Source: Ramlibacter rhizophilus (lineage in GTDB: Bacteria > Pseudomonadota > Gammaproteobacteria > Burkholderiales > Burkholderiaceae_C). From it: a DNA stretch of 64,000 nucleotides. Location: assembly GCF_004681965.1 (NCBI RefSeq), contig NZ_SMLL01000008.1, forward strand, positions 246,029 to 310,028, written 5' to 3'. The notes beneath the pieces were generated by a model that saw only the letters and a list, made by a program, of their open reading frames with translations, did no database searches and was not told the DNA's origin. Each line of letters begins with the position of its first letter. Position 1 is the stretch's first letter. Position numbers and translations under genes: made by a program. Of this stretch, positions 17,504 to 28,024 are shown piece by piece.

Positions 17504-18004
17504 TCACAGGCCCTGGCCCGCTGACCAGGCCATCGAGCCCGGCACGCGCTCGATGCGCTGCTGCGCCAGTGCGGCGAGCCGGGCGGCGTCCACGCGCTGG
17601 GGTGCAATCTCCGCGAGCGGCGCCAGCACGAAGGCGCGCGCCTGCATGCGCGGGTGCGGCACGACGAGCGCGGGGCTCTCGATGCGTGCATCGCCGTAGG
17701 CGAGCAGGTCCAGGTCGAGCGTGCGCGGCGCGTTCGGGTAGGGCCGCTCGCGGCCGGCCTCGTGTTCCAGCGCCTGCAAGGCCTGCAGCAGGTCGGGCGC
17801 GGACAGGCGCGTGCAGACGCAGGCCACGGCATTGATGAAGTCCGGCCCCGCCGCGTCCTGCGGCGCCGTGCGCCAGAGCGAGGACCGCGCCACGAGCTGC
17901 GTGCCGGGCAATGCGGCCAGGCGCTCACAGGCCCTCAGCACCGCGGCCTGGGCGTCACCCAGGTTGGCGCCCAGCCCCACGTAGGCCAGGACGGGCGCGC
18001 GCAT
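17504..18004 (-). CDS. folK: 6-hydroxymethyl-7,8-dihydropterin pyrophosphokinase
   Basis: Cytoplasmic folate enzyme that transfers pyrophosphate from ATP to 6-hydroxymethyl-7,8-dihydropterin. The 166-residue length fits HPPK. Typical motifs are the start AYVGLGANLGDAQAAV, SSLWRTAP, DFINAV, and RTLDLDLLAYGD, followed by VVPHPRMQARAFVLAPLAEIAP. It is last in a four-gene operon with pcnB, a HAD phosphatase and hda, two bases after pcnB; a pcnB-folK pair is standard in proteobacteria. Confidence 0.95.
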   Translation of the reverse strand: MRAPVLAYVGLGANLGDAQAAVLRACERLAALPGTQLVARSSLWRTAPQDAAGPDFINAVACVCTRLSAPDLLQALQALEHEAGRERPYPNAPRTLDLDLLAYGDARIESPALVVPHPRMQARAFVLAPLAEIAPQRVDAARLAALAQQRIERVPGSMAWSAGQGL

Positions 18005-18006
18005 CG

Positions 18007-19581
18007 TCAGCCCGCCGGACCGTCCGTGCCAGTGGCCGCGGGACCGGGCTGCGCGCCCCCACCTTCCTGGGCCGGCTTGCGGCGGCGCCGGCGCCGCTTG
18101 CGGGCGGGTGCGTCGCCGCCCTCGTCCGCGTGCGCGTCGTCGGCGGGCGGCACCGGGGCGACGAGGCTGGCGGGCTCCGCGGGCGGACGCGGCGCGCGCA
18201 CGCGGCGCACGCCCTTCTGCTGCTCCAGGCGGATCTGCGCGAGCATGTCCTCGCGCTCGGCGTCGCTGGCCATGCTGAACTCCTGCCACCAGTCGGCCAG
18301 CACCACGTCGATCTCGCCCACGTCGGCGCGCAGGCGCATGAAGTCGAAGCCGGCCCGAAAGCGCGGCTGCTCCACCAGCGAGAAGGGGGTGCTGCCGGTG
18401 CGCTTCTCGAAACGCGGCTGCATCATCCAGATCTCGCGCATGTCCGCGGCCAGCTTGCCCCGGCCCGAGACGTCGCCGATGCGCGCGTCGAACACGTCGT
18501 CGATGGCGCCCTGCAGCGCCGGGATGGGGTGCTCGCGCTGGGCCTGGCGGCGGGCCCAGCCCTCGCGCACGTCGGCCCAGAGCACGCAGGCAAGAAGGAA
18601 GCTGGGCGCCACCGGCTTGCCCTCGCCCACGCGGCGGTCGGTGTCCTCCAGCGCCGCGCGCACGAAGGGCTGCCCGGCGCGCTCGACGGTGAGGGACATG
18701 AGCGGGTAGATGCCCTGTGCCAGGCCCAGGGCCTTGAGCTGCGACACCGTGCGCAGCGCATGGCCGGTCTGCAGCAGCTTGAGCATCTCGTCGAAGAGGC
18801 GGCTCTGCGGCACCTCGGCCAGCAGCGGCAGGCAGGGCAGCAGCGGCGAGCCCGTCTTGGGCTCCAGCCGGAAGCCCAGCGGCTCCAGCTTGGCCGCGAA
18901 GCGCACGGCGCGGATGATGCGCACCGGGTCCTCGCGGTAGCGGGTGGTCGGGTCGCCGATCATGCGCAGCAGCTTCTTGCGCGCGTCGGGAAGGCCCCCG
19001 TGGTAGTCCACCACGACCTGCGCCTCGGGGTCGTAGTACATGGCGTTGACGGTGAAGTCGCGCCGCGTGGCGTCCTCGTCCTGCGGACCCCAGACGTTGT
19101 CGCGCAGCACGCGGCCACTGGCGTCCACGGCGTGCTTCATGCCCGCGAGCTCGCTCTTGCTGGTGCGCTCGTTGCCGGCGACCGCCTCGGCGCTCGCGTT
19201 GTCCATGTAGGCCCGGAAGGTGGAGACCTCGATGACCTCGTGCTCGCGCCCGCGGCCGTACACCACGTGCACGATGCGAAAGCGCCGGCCGATGATGAAG
19301 GCACGCCGGAACAGGCCCTTGACCTGCTCGGGCGTGGCGCTGGTGGCCACGTCGAAGTCCTTGGGGCGCAGGCCCAGCAGCAGGTCGCGCACGGCGCCGC
19401 CGACGATGTAGGCCTCGTGGCCGGCCTCCTTGAGCGTGTGCACGACGTTGAGCGCGCGCTCGTCCACCAGGGACACGTCGATGCCGTGCTCCTCGCGGCC
19501 GATCTCGCGCCGCGTGCCGAACTTCGGCTTGCGCCCGTTGCCGGCGGCTTCGAGCAGGCGGTCGATGAATTTCTTGATCAT
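18007..19581 (-). CDS. pcnB: Poly(A) polymerase I
   Basis: A 524-residue nucleotidyltransferase that adds A-tails to RNA 3' ends, marking them for decay. Motifs: EAYIVGGAVRDLLLG, then PKDFDVATSA with the metal-binding Asp pair, RRDFTVNAMYYDP and the RNA-binding helix region. The C-terminal tail is highly basic (RKRRRRRRKP), as in PcnB rather than the CCA-adding enzyme. The gene starts at MIKKFIDRLL with ATGA overlap to the HAD gene. Between residues 470 and 524 the tail is low-complexity and acidic/glycine-rich. Part of the hda-HAD-pcnB-folK operon. Confidence 0.93.
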   Translation of the reverse strand: MIKKFIDRLLEAAGNGRKPKFGTRREIGREEHGIDVSLVDERALNVVHTLKEAGHEAYIVGGAVRDLLLGLRPKDFDVATSATPEQVKGLFRRAFIIGRRFRIVHVVYGRGREHEVIEVSTFRAYMDNASAEAVAGNERTSKSELAGMKHAVDASGRVLRDNVWGPQDEDATRRDFTVNAMYYDPEAQVVVDYHGGLPDARKKLLRMIGDPTTRYREDPVRIIRAVRFAAKLEPLGFRLEPKTGSPLLPCLPLLAEVPQSRLFDEMLKLLQTGHALRTVSQLKALGLAQGIYPLMSLTVERAGQPFVRAALEDTDRRVGEGKPVAPSFLLACVLWADVREGWARRQAQREHPIPALQGAIDDVFDARIGDVSGRGKLAADMREIWMMQPRFEKRTGSTPFSLVEQPRFRAGFDFMRLRADVGEIDVVLADWWQEFSMASDAEREDMLAQIRLEQQKGVRRVRAPRPPAEPASLVAPVPPADDAHADEGGDAPARKRRRRRRKPAQEGGGAQPGPAATGTDGPAG

Positions 19582-20261
19582 GGGTTGGGCTCGAACAGAT
19601 CGAGGATGCGCCAGCCGCGCTCCCGGGCGATGCGGCGCAGCCGCGCGTCGGGGTTCGTGGCGACGGGATGCCGCACCCGCTCGAGCAGGGGCAGGTCGTT
19701 CATGGAATCGGAATAGAAGGTGGTGTCCACGCGGCTCCAGTCCAGCCCGTTGGCGGCCAGCCACTCCTCGAAGCGGTGGACCTTGCCTTCGCGCATGGAG
19801 GGCACGCCGTCGATCTCGCCGGTGATCCAGCCGTCCGCCCCGCGCGCGAGGCGCACCGCGATCAGCTCCTCGATGCCCAGGGCATCGGCGATGGGGCGGG
19901 TGACGAACTCGTTGGTGGCGGTGATGATGAGGAGCCGGTCGCCGGCGGCGCGGTGCTGCTCCACCAGCGCACGCGCGGCCGGCAGCAGGACCGGCGTGAT
20001 CACCTCGCGCATGAAGCGCGCGTGGGCCTGCGCGGCCTCCTCGGGACTGCGCCGGCACAGGGCTTCGGTCGCGAAGCGCACGTACTCGTGCACGTCCAGC
20101 GTGCCGGCCTGGTACTGGGCGAAGAAGTCGTCGTTGCGGGCCTTGAACTGCGACGGGTCGCACCAGCCGATGTCCTGGGTGAAGACGCCCCAGGCATGGT
20201 CGGAGTCGATCGGCAGCAGCGTGTGGTCGAGATCGAACAGGGCGAGTCTGACCGGGGTCAT
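19578..20261 (-). CDS. HAD-IB family phosphatase (phosphoserine-phosphatase-like)
   Basis: A 227-residue HAD hydrolase with the nucleophile motif FDLDHTLLPIDSD (Asp at about 9 and 11), the second motif IITATNEFV and the third motif FYSDSMNDLPLLE. This IB-type subclass acts on small phosphorylated metabolites, often phosphoserine or related compounds; substrate unknown. Its start overlaps the hda stop (ATGA) and its stop overlaps the pcnB start. In Burkholderiales the hda-HAD-pcnB-folK order is usual, so the position is not unusual, although the functional tie is unclear. Confidence 0.9.
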   Translation of the reverse strand: MTPVRLALFDLDHTLLPIDSDHAWGVFTQDIGWCDPSQFKARNDDFFAQYQAGTLDVHEYVRFATEALCRRSPEEAAQAHARFMREVITPVLLPAARALVEQHRAAGDRLLIITATNEFVTRPIADALGIEELIAVRLARGADGWITGEIDGVPSMREGKVHRFEEWLAANGLDWSRVDTTFYSDSMNDLPLLERVRHPVATNPDARLRRIARERGWRILDLFEPNP

Positions 20262-20932
20262 TCGTTTTCCAGCATGGAGCGGATCAGCGGGATGGTGATG
20301 GCGCGCTGCGTCTGCAGGGCGTAGGTGTCCAGGTGCGCGAGCAGCTCCATCAGGCTGCCCAGGTCGCGCGAGAAGCGCTTGAGCATGTAGTCCATGACCT
20401 CGTCGCCCAGGAACAGGCCGCGCTCGTCCGCCGCGCGGCGCAGCACCGAGCGCCGCTCCGGCTCGGTCAGCGCATGGAGCTGGAACACGTGGCCCCAGCC
20501 CAGGCGGGTGCGCAGGTCTTCGCGCAGCGGCAGGTCCGAGGGCGGCAGCGCGCCCGCCGCCAGCACGCCGCGCTGCAGGGCCTGGGCCTGCACGAAGCAG
20601 CTGAAGGCCGCGTGCTGCTGCACGGCGCTGAAACGCTCCACGTCGTCCATCAGCACCACGGCCCAGCGCTCGTCGAAGGGCGGCGGCTCGGCGTCCTCGG
20701 CACGCAGCCAACCGAAGCGCGCGCCCTGGCCCCGCAGGATCTCGCCGACGGCGGTGAGCAGGTGCGTCTTGCCGCTGGCGCCTTCGCCCCAGAGGTAGGT
20801 GGGCACCGGCGAGCGCGTGGGGCTTTGCGCCCACAGGCGCAGGTGCGTGAGCGCCGCCTCGTTGGCGCCCGGGCAGAAGCCCGCCAGCGTGGGCGCGCGG
20901 GCCAGTCCGATGTCCAGCGCGATCTGTTTCAT
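20258..20932 (-). CDS. hda: DnaA regulatory inactivator Hda
   Basis: A 224-residue AAA+ protein. Hda bound to the sliding clamp promotes hydrolysis of ATP on DnaA and so prevents re-initiation of replication. The N-terminus MKQIALDIG contains a clamp-binding motif (QIALDI). The Walker A-like GEGASGKT is at 49-56 and the Walker [11 protein letters not shown] near 105-114. No DNA-binding C-terminal domain is present, which separates it from DnaA. It heads the hda-HAD-pcnB-folK operon, transcribed away from purM with about 135 bases between them. Confidence 0.93.
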   Translation of the reverse strand: MKQIALDIGLARAPTLAGFCPGANEAALTHLRLWAQSPTRSPVPTYLWGEGASGKTHLLTAVGEILRGQGARFGWLRAEDAEPPPFDERWAVVLMDDVERFSAVQQHAAFSCFVQAQALQRGVLAAGALPPSDLPLREDLRTRLGWGHVFQLHALTEPERRSVLRRAADERGLFLGDEVMDYMLKRFSRDLGSLMELLAHLDTYALQTQRAITIPLIRSMLENE

Positions 20933-21008
20933 GGAAGGAGCGGCGCACGTCTCGCAGCGGAGCACGGCGGCGCGGGGAGCACCTGCATCAAGTGGGGGAG
21001 CGGGTCAG

Positions 21009-21014
21009 TAAAAT
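21009..21014 (+). promoter_or_regulatory. Candidate -10 element for purM
   Basis: TAAAAT about 50 bases upstream of the purM ATG. Same motif as at argD and gyrA in this window. A convincing -35 is not obvious. Resembles a standard housekeeping promoter. Confidence 0.4.
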
Positions 21015-21066
21015 CCCTCAAATTCTATCGGGCCGGCCACAGGTCCCCGCCGGCCGCCCCACCTCC

Positions 21067-22101
<1,035 letters not shown>

Positions 22102-22117
22102 AGGAGCGCCTGCCGCT

Positions 22118-22969
22118 TCAGTACTTCGCGCGGCGCAGGCCGGCCAGGCGCTCGGCCACGGCGTCGATGTCCAGCGCGTCCTGCGCATGGGCCAGGTAGG
22201 TCTCCAGGTCCTTCACCGCGGCGGCCGTGTGGCCCTGCTCCGCATGCGCGAGGCCGCGGTCGCGCCACTCGCCCCAGGCTTCGGGCAGCAGGATGATGAG
22301 GCGGTGCTGCACGGCGATGAGCCGCTGCCAGTCTTCCTGCGCGCGGTGGATCTCCTTCAGGTTGCGCAGCATGCGCGCGATGATGTCGCGCGGCTGGGCC
22401 GACTGCAGGTACAGGCCCAGCGGCACCTCGAATTCTCCGGTCAGGCCGCTGCGGCGCTTGTAGGGCTCCAGCCGTTCCGACAGTTCCTCGCGCGAGAGCG
22501 ACTGGCCGGTGAAGGGGTCGATGACCACCTGCCCCTTGGGCAGGTTGACCTTGACCATGAAGTGGCCGGGGAAGCACACCCCGCGCGCATGCAGGCCCAG
22601 GCCCTGCGCCAGCTCCAGCCACAGCACCGCCAGCGAAATCTGGATGCCGCGCCGCGTGCGCAGCACCACGTGCAGGTAGCTGTTGTCGGGGTCGCAGTAA
22701 TCGTTGACGTTGCCGCCGAAGCTCAGGTCGCGGAAGAAGAACTGGTTCAGGGTGCGCAGGCGGTGCAGCGGCGGCGCGTCGGCCGGCACGCGGCGCTTCA
22801 GGCGCGCCAAGAGCTGGTCCACGTCATGCAGCACCTGCTGCGGATCGGACTCGGGGTATTCGTCCTGCGCGATGCTGGCGGCGGCCTCCAGCAGCGGCAG
22901 GTGCTCGTCGCTGTGCACGAGTGCGCTGAAGTACTCGAGCGGGGTGGGGGCCGTGAGGTTCAGCTGCAT
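22118..22969 (-). CDS. SirB1-like transglutaminase-fold/TPR protein
   Basis: A 283-residue protein of the SirB1 family. The core segment RTRRGIQISLAVLWLELAQGLGLHARGVCFPGHFMVKV carries the Cys-His pair of a transglutaminase-like fold, followed by a TPR-like C-terminal region (RNLKEIHRAQEDWQRLIAVQHRLIILLPEAWGEWRDRGLAHAEQGHTAAAVKDLETYL). Members are frequently found next to peptide-chain-release or murJ-like genes and their exact role is not established. No signal peptide. It is downstream of murJ on the same strand (57-base gap). Confidence 0.85.
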   Translation of the reverse strand: MQLNLTAPTPLEYFSALVHSDEHLPLLEAAASIAQDEYPESDPQQVLHDVDQLLARLKRRVPADAPPLHRLRTLNQFFFRDLSFGGNVNDYCDPDNSYLHVVLRTRRGIQISLAVLWLELAQGLGLHARGVCFPGHFMVKVNLPKGQVVIDPFTGQSLSREELSERLEPYKRRSGLTGEFEVPLGLYLQSAQPRDIIARMLRNLKEIHRAQEDWQRLIAVQHRLIILLPEAWGEWRDRGLAHAEQGHTAAAVKDLETYLAHAQDALDIDAVAERLAGLRRAKY

Positions 22970-23025
22970 CGAGCCGTTGTAATCCGCCCTTCGGCCCGCC
23001 GTCAAGCGAGCAAGCGCGCGCCTTT

Positions 23026-24591
<1,566 letters not shown>

Positions 24592-24646
24592 CGCCTGAGT
24601 TTAAGCGCGGGTCTGCCCGGGCTTTCGCGGGGGTTGCGGCCTGGAT

Positions 24647-24652
24647 TAGAAT
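24647..24652 (+). promoter_or_regulatory. Candidate -10 element for rpsT
   Basis: TAGAAT 45 bases upstream of the rpsT ATG, in the murJ-rpsT divergent gap. Same class as the other -10 motifs seen here. No good -35 found. Confidence 0.35.
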
Positions 24653-24697
24653 GGCGGGCTTTGCTGGCAACATCCTCAGACACAAAGGATCACATTC

Positions 24698-25015
24698 ATG
24701 GCTTCCGCCAAACCCAAGAAAAAGAACCCGCGCCTCGCGTCGGGCCGTAAACGCGCCCGCCAGGACGTCAAGCTCAACGCCGCCAACACCTCGCTGCGTT
24801 CCCGCTACCGCACCGCGGTGAAGAACGTGGAGAAGGCCGTCGCCGCCGGCGACAAGGCCAAGGCCACCGAACTCTTCGCCAAGGCCCAGTCCGTGCTGGA
24901 CACCGTGGCCGACAAGCAGATCTTCCACAAGAACAAGGCCGCCCGCGACAAGAGCCGCCTGTCCGCCAAGGTCAAGGCCCTGAACCAGGCCCAGCCCGCC
25001 CAAGCCGCCGCCTGA
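24698..25015 (+). CDS. rpsT: 30S ribosomal protein S20
   Basis: A 105-residue basic protein that binds 16S rRNA in the small subunit. It opens [48 protein letters not shown], the standard S20 pattern. The C-terminus has a longer Ala/Gln-rich tail ([10 protein letters not shown]) than the roughly 87-residue E. coli protein. Stand-alone gene with a strong rho-independent terminator after it. Confidence 0.96.
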   Translation: MASAKPKKKNPRLASGRKRARQDVKLNAANTSLRSRYRTAVKNVEKAVAAGDKAKATELFAKAQSVLDTVADKQIFHKNKAARDKSRLSAKVKALNQAQPAQAAA

Positions 25016-25096
25016 CGCACCTCAGGCACCCGCCCGGGCCCTGGCATCCAGGGCCTGCCGTTTGAATCGGGTGCGCTGCCAGCAAAGCAAAGAAAA

Positions 25097-25125
25097 CGAA
25101 AAGCCGCCTTCGGGCGGCTTTTTCG
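25097..25125. terminator. rpsT terminator
   Basis: Perfect stem AAAAGCCGCC / GGCGGCTTTT with a TTCG loop, continued by T's. On the opposite strand the A-tract gives T's too, so it may also serve the convergent DUF3579 gene. Confidence 0.9.
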
Positions 25126-25176
25126 TGGGCGTGTCCATGGCGCCGCGCAGCGCCCGTGCCGATCAGCCGCACCGCC

Positions 25177-25494
25177 TCAGCCCTTGCGCTCCTCCGGAAT
25201 CAGACACGCCTCGCCTACCTGCAGGTCGTTGTCCTTCGCGAAGTTCATGACGAAGTCCCAGGCCATGGGCTCGTGTTCGCGCAGCTGGCTGTTGACCACC
25301 ACGCACTTGACCCCGCCGATCACCGTGGGCACGCACCAGGGCGAGTAGCTCAGGTGGCTGCCCGGGGTGGCGCCGCCGGGGCGGAAGGAGCTCATGACCC
25401 CCGCCAGGCGCTCGGCCCAGTCGCTGGGCCGGAAGGTGCGGCCCTGGCTGGTGATGCCCTGGATGAAGACTTCTCTGGGGGTGCTGGAGACCAT
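25177..25494 (-). CDS. DUF3579-family protein
   Basis: A 105-residue cytoplasmic protein of the DUF3579 family (MVSSTPREVFIQGITSQGRTFRPSDWAERLAGVMSSF, then YSPWCVPTVIGGVKCVVVNSQL and AWDFVMNFAKDNDLQVGEACLIPEE). The start is placed at MVSSTPREV; upstream codons look like non-coding leader. In Burkholderiales it typically sits between rpsT and argDF, as here. Function unknown. The TAGAAT -10 on the minus strand at 25557-25562 is abutted by a perfect palindrome, which may be its operator. Confidence 0.88.
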   Translation of the reverse strand: MVSSTPREVFIQGITSQGRTFRPSDWAERLAGVMSSFRPGGATPGSHLSYSPWCVPTVIGGVKCVVVNSQLREHEPMAWDFVMNFAKDNDLQVGEACLIPEERKG

Positions 25495-25556
25495 GGGTGG
25501 CGGTGTGGAAAGCGGCGGCCGCAGCGCAGGGATCGCCCGCGCTGCGGCGCACAAGT

Positions 25557-25610
25557 ATTCTATCTTATATAAGACTTGGGGCGCCCAGCCGGCGCATCGC
25601 TGCGATGCGC
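25557..25610. promoter_or_regulatory. Divergent control region with two palindromes (DUF3579 gene / argD)
   Basis: TCTTATATAAGA at 25563-25574 is a perfect 12-base palindrome. It directly follows the minus-strand -10 TAGAAT (25557-25562) on its upstream side, where it would fall between -35 and -10. A second palindrome is GCGCATCG / CGATGCGC (25592-25610, 3-base spacer). Either could be an operator; no regulator gene is adjacent. Motifs like TCTTATATAAGA occur at metabolic promoters in other Burkholderiales from memory, but the protein that binds is not known to me with confidence. Confidence 0.45.
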
Positions 25611-25642
25611 AATCATCAACCAGCCGGCCCGATGCGTGTGCC

Positions 25643-25700
25643 TAAAATCGGGCCTCAACGGCTCACCGCGTTGAGCCGCTTTTCATTTCTGGAGGACCGA
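25643..25700 (+). promoter_or_regulatory. argD promoter and leader with alternative hairpins
   Basis: TAAAAT at 25643-25648 is the likely -10. The leader contains CGGCTCA (25659-25665) able to pair with TGAGCCG (25672-25678), followed by a short T-rich tract. The same region can instead pair CAACG (25656-25660) with CGTTG (25669-25673), and the two folds are mutually exclusive. GGAGG (25691-25695) precedes the ATG by five bases. Confidence 0.45.
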
Positions 25701-26894
25701 ATGGCTCTGATCGAGGCTGCATCGCCGCACGTCATGAACACCTATGCCCGCGTGCCCATCGCGCTGGCGCGCGGCGAGGGCGTGCGCGTGTGGGACGTCA
25801 ATGGCAAGCAGTACCTCGACGCGCTGGCCGGCATCGCCGTGAACACGCTGGGCCATGCGCACCCGAAGCTGGTGCCGGCCCTGCAGGACCAAATCGCCAA
25901 GATCATCCACAGCAGCAACTACTACCACGTGCCCGACCAGGAGCGCCTGGCTGCCAAGTTGGTGGAGCTGTCCGGCCTCACGAATGCCTTCTTCTGCTCC
26001 AGCGGCCTGGAGGCCAACGAGGCCGCCATCAAGCTCGCGCGCAAGTTCGGTCACGACAAGGGCATCGCGCGGCCGCAGATCGTGGTGTACGAGAAGGCCT
26101 TCCACGGCCGCAGCATCGCCACGCTTTCGGCCACCGGCAATGCCAAGGTGCAAAAAGGCTTCGAGCCACTGGTGGAGGGCTTCATCCGCGTGCCGCTGAA
26201 CGACGTGGCGGCGCTGCGCCAGGCCACGGAAGGCCGGGACGACGTGGTCGCCGTCTTCATGGAAACCATCCAGGGCGAAGGCGGCGTGAACCCCATGCGC
26301 GCCGAGTACCTGCGGCAGGTGCGCGAGCTGTGCACCGAGCGCGACTGGCTGCTGATGATCGACGAGGTGCAGTGCGGCATGGGCCGCACCGGCAAGTGGT
26401 TCGCGCACCAGTGGGCCGGCATCGTTCCGGACGTCATGCCGCTGGCCAAGGGCCTGGGCTCGGGCGTTCCCATCGGTGCGGTGGTGGCGGGCCCGAAGGC
26501 GGCGCAGATCTTCCAGCCGGGCAACCACGGCACCACTTTCGGCGGCAACCCGCTGGCCATGCGCGCGGGCGTGGAGACCATCCGCATCATGGAAGAAGAC
26601 GGCCTGCTGGAGAACGCCGCCACGGTGGGGGCGCACCTCAGGACCTCGCTGGAGCGCAGCCTCTCGGGCGTTGCGGGCGTGCAGGAGATCCGCGGCCAGG
26701 GCCTCATGCTGGGCATCGAGCTGGACCGCCCCTGCGGCGTGCTCACGGGCCGCGCCGCGGAAGCCGGCCTTCTCATCAGCGTGACCGCCGACTCCGTCGT
26801 GCGCCTGGTGCCGCCACTGATCCTGAACAAGGCCGAAGCCGACGAGATCGTGGGCATCCTGGTGCCGCTGATCCGGACCTTCCTCGCGGAATGA
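25701..26894 (+). CDS. argD: Acetylornithine aminotransferase (aspartate aminotransferase family)
   Basis: PLP-dependent enzyme of arginine synthesis, converting N-acetylglutamate semialdehyde to N-acetylornithine with glutamate (and possibly succinyl-diaminopimelate transamination for lysine). 397 residues, normal for the family. Motifs: NYYHVPDQERLAAKLVE, FCSSGLEANEAAIKLARKFG, IDEVQCGMGRTGKWFA, and PLAKGLGSGVPIGAVV with the PLP lysine. The start at 25701 is fixed by GGAGG. The stop overlaps argF by four bases (ATGA). Lies downstream of an unusual leader. Confidence 0.93.
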   Translation: MALIEAASPHVMNTYARVPIALARGEGVRVWDVNGKQYLDALAGIAVNTLGHAHPKLVPALQDQIAKIIHSSNYYHVPDQERLAAKLVELSGLTNAFFCSSGLEANEAAIKLARKFGHDKGIARPQIVVYEKAFHGRSIATLSATGNAKVQKGFEPLVEGFIRVPLNDVAALRQATEGRDDVVAVFMETIQGEGGVNPMRAEYLRQVRELCTERDWLLMIDEVQCGMGRTGKWFAHQWAGIVPDVMPLAKGLGSGVPIGAVVAGPKAAQIFQPGNHGTTFGGNPLAMRAGVETIRIMEEDGLLENAATVGAHLRTSLERSLSGVAGVQEIRGQGLMLGIELDRPCGVLTGRAAEAGLLISVTADSVVRLVPPLILNKAEADEIVGILVPLIRTFLAE

Positions 26895-27820
26895 CGGCCA
26901 TGGCGATCCGGCACTACCTGCAGTTCAGCGACCTCACGGCCGACGAGTACGCCTGGATCTTCCAGCGCGCGGCCCTCATCAAGGCCAAGTTCAAGGCCTA
27001 CGAGAAGTACCACCCGCTGGCCGACCGCACCTTGGCCATGATCTTCGAAAAGGCCTCCACGCGCACCCGCGTGAGCTTCGAGGCGGGCATGTACCAGATG
27101 GGCGGCAGCGTGGTGCACCTGACCACCGGCGACACCCAGCTGGGCCGCGCCGAGCCGATCGAGGACACCGCGCGCGTGATCAGCCGCATGGTGGACCTGG
27201 TGATGATCCGCACCTTCGGGCAGGACAAGATCGAGCGCTTCGCGGCGCATTCGCGCGTGCCGGTCATCAACGGCCTGACCAACGAATTCCATCCCTGCCA
27301 GATCCTGGCCGACATCTTCACCTTCATCGAGCACCGCGGCTCCATCGCCGGCAAGGTGGTGGCCTGGGTGGGCGACGGCAACAACATGGCCAACACCTGG
27401 CTGCAGGCCGCCGAGCTGCTCGGCTTCACCGTGCACCTGAGCACGCCCAGCGGCTACGAGGTGGACCAGTCCGTGGCCGGCGTGCGCGGACCGGCGAGCT
27501 ACAAGGTCTTCAAGGACCCCCAGGACGCCTGCCGGGGCGCCGACCTGGTCACCACCGACGTGTGGACCAGCATGGGCTATGAGGCCGAGAACGAGGCCCG
27601 CCGCAAGGCCTTCGCCGACTGGTGCGTGGACGCCGACCTCATGGCCGTGGCCCGCCCCGACGCGCTCTTCATGCACTGCCTGCCGGCGCATCGCGGCGAG
27701 GAGGTCGAGGCCGAGGTGATCGACGGCCCGCAGTCGGTGGTCTGGGACGAGGCCGAGAACCGCATGCACGTGCAGAAGGCCCTGATGGAATTCCTGCTGC
27801 TGGGGCGGGTGCAGGGCTGA
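26891..27820 (+). CDS. argF: Ornithine carbamoyltransferase
   Basis: Cytoplasmic enzyme joining carbamoyl phosphate and ornithine to citrulline. 309 residues with the carbamoyl-phosphate motif STRTRVSFE, the substrate-binding EFHPCQ (NEFHPCQILADIFT) and the HCLPAHRGEEV signature. It is translationally coupled to argD (ATGA overlap); MTAMAIRHY is used as start but the second Met at 26900 (MAIRHYLQF) is also possible. Together argD and argF form the arginine module of the window. Confidence 0.95.
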   Translation: MTAMAIRHYLQFSDLTADEYAWIFQRAALIKAKFKAYEKYHPLADRTLAMIFEKASTRTRVSFEAGMYQMGGSVVHLTTGDTQLGRAEPIEDTARVISRMVDLVMIRTFGQDKIERFAAHSRVPVINGLTNEFHPCQILADIFTFIEHRGSIAGKVVAWVGDGNNMANTWLQAAELLGFTVHLSTPSGYEVDQSVAGVRGPASYKVFKDPQDACRGADLVTTDVWTSMGYEAENEARRKAFADWCVDADLMAVARPDALFMHCLPAHRGEEVEAEVIDGPQSVVWDEAENRMHVQKALMEFLLLGRVQG

Positions 27821-27838
27821 AGGAGTCGGGCTCTGGCC

Positions 27839-27935
27839 CCTTCCCCCACTGGGGGAAGGCTGGGATGGGGGCTCGCGGGAAGTAGCGTGGCCGGCGTGCG
27901 TGGGGCCCACCCTACCCTCCCCCAGAGGGGGAGGG
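27839..27935. repeat. Paired GC-rich hairpins in opposite orientation (REP/BIME-like)
   Basis: Two perfect 9-bp hairpins: 27839-27859 (loop ACT) and 27915-27935 (loop AGA). Each carries the C-run/G-run motif typical of extragenic palindromes. Flanks are partial reverse complements of one another (TGGGATGGGGGC on one side, GCCCACCCTACC on the other), giving an inverted pair about 60 bases apart. No T-run follows, so not an ordinary terminator. Sits between argF and the TonB-dependent receptor gene. Confidence 0.7.
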
Positions 27936-28024
27936 ATTGGCTCGGAGCTCACACCCACACGTAGCGCCACCCCCCCTAAACTGCCTCACCCGCCCAGTTC
28001 CGGGCATGCAGGAAGGATCCCGAA

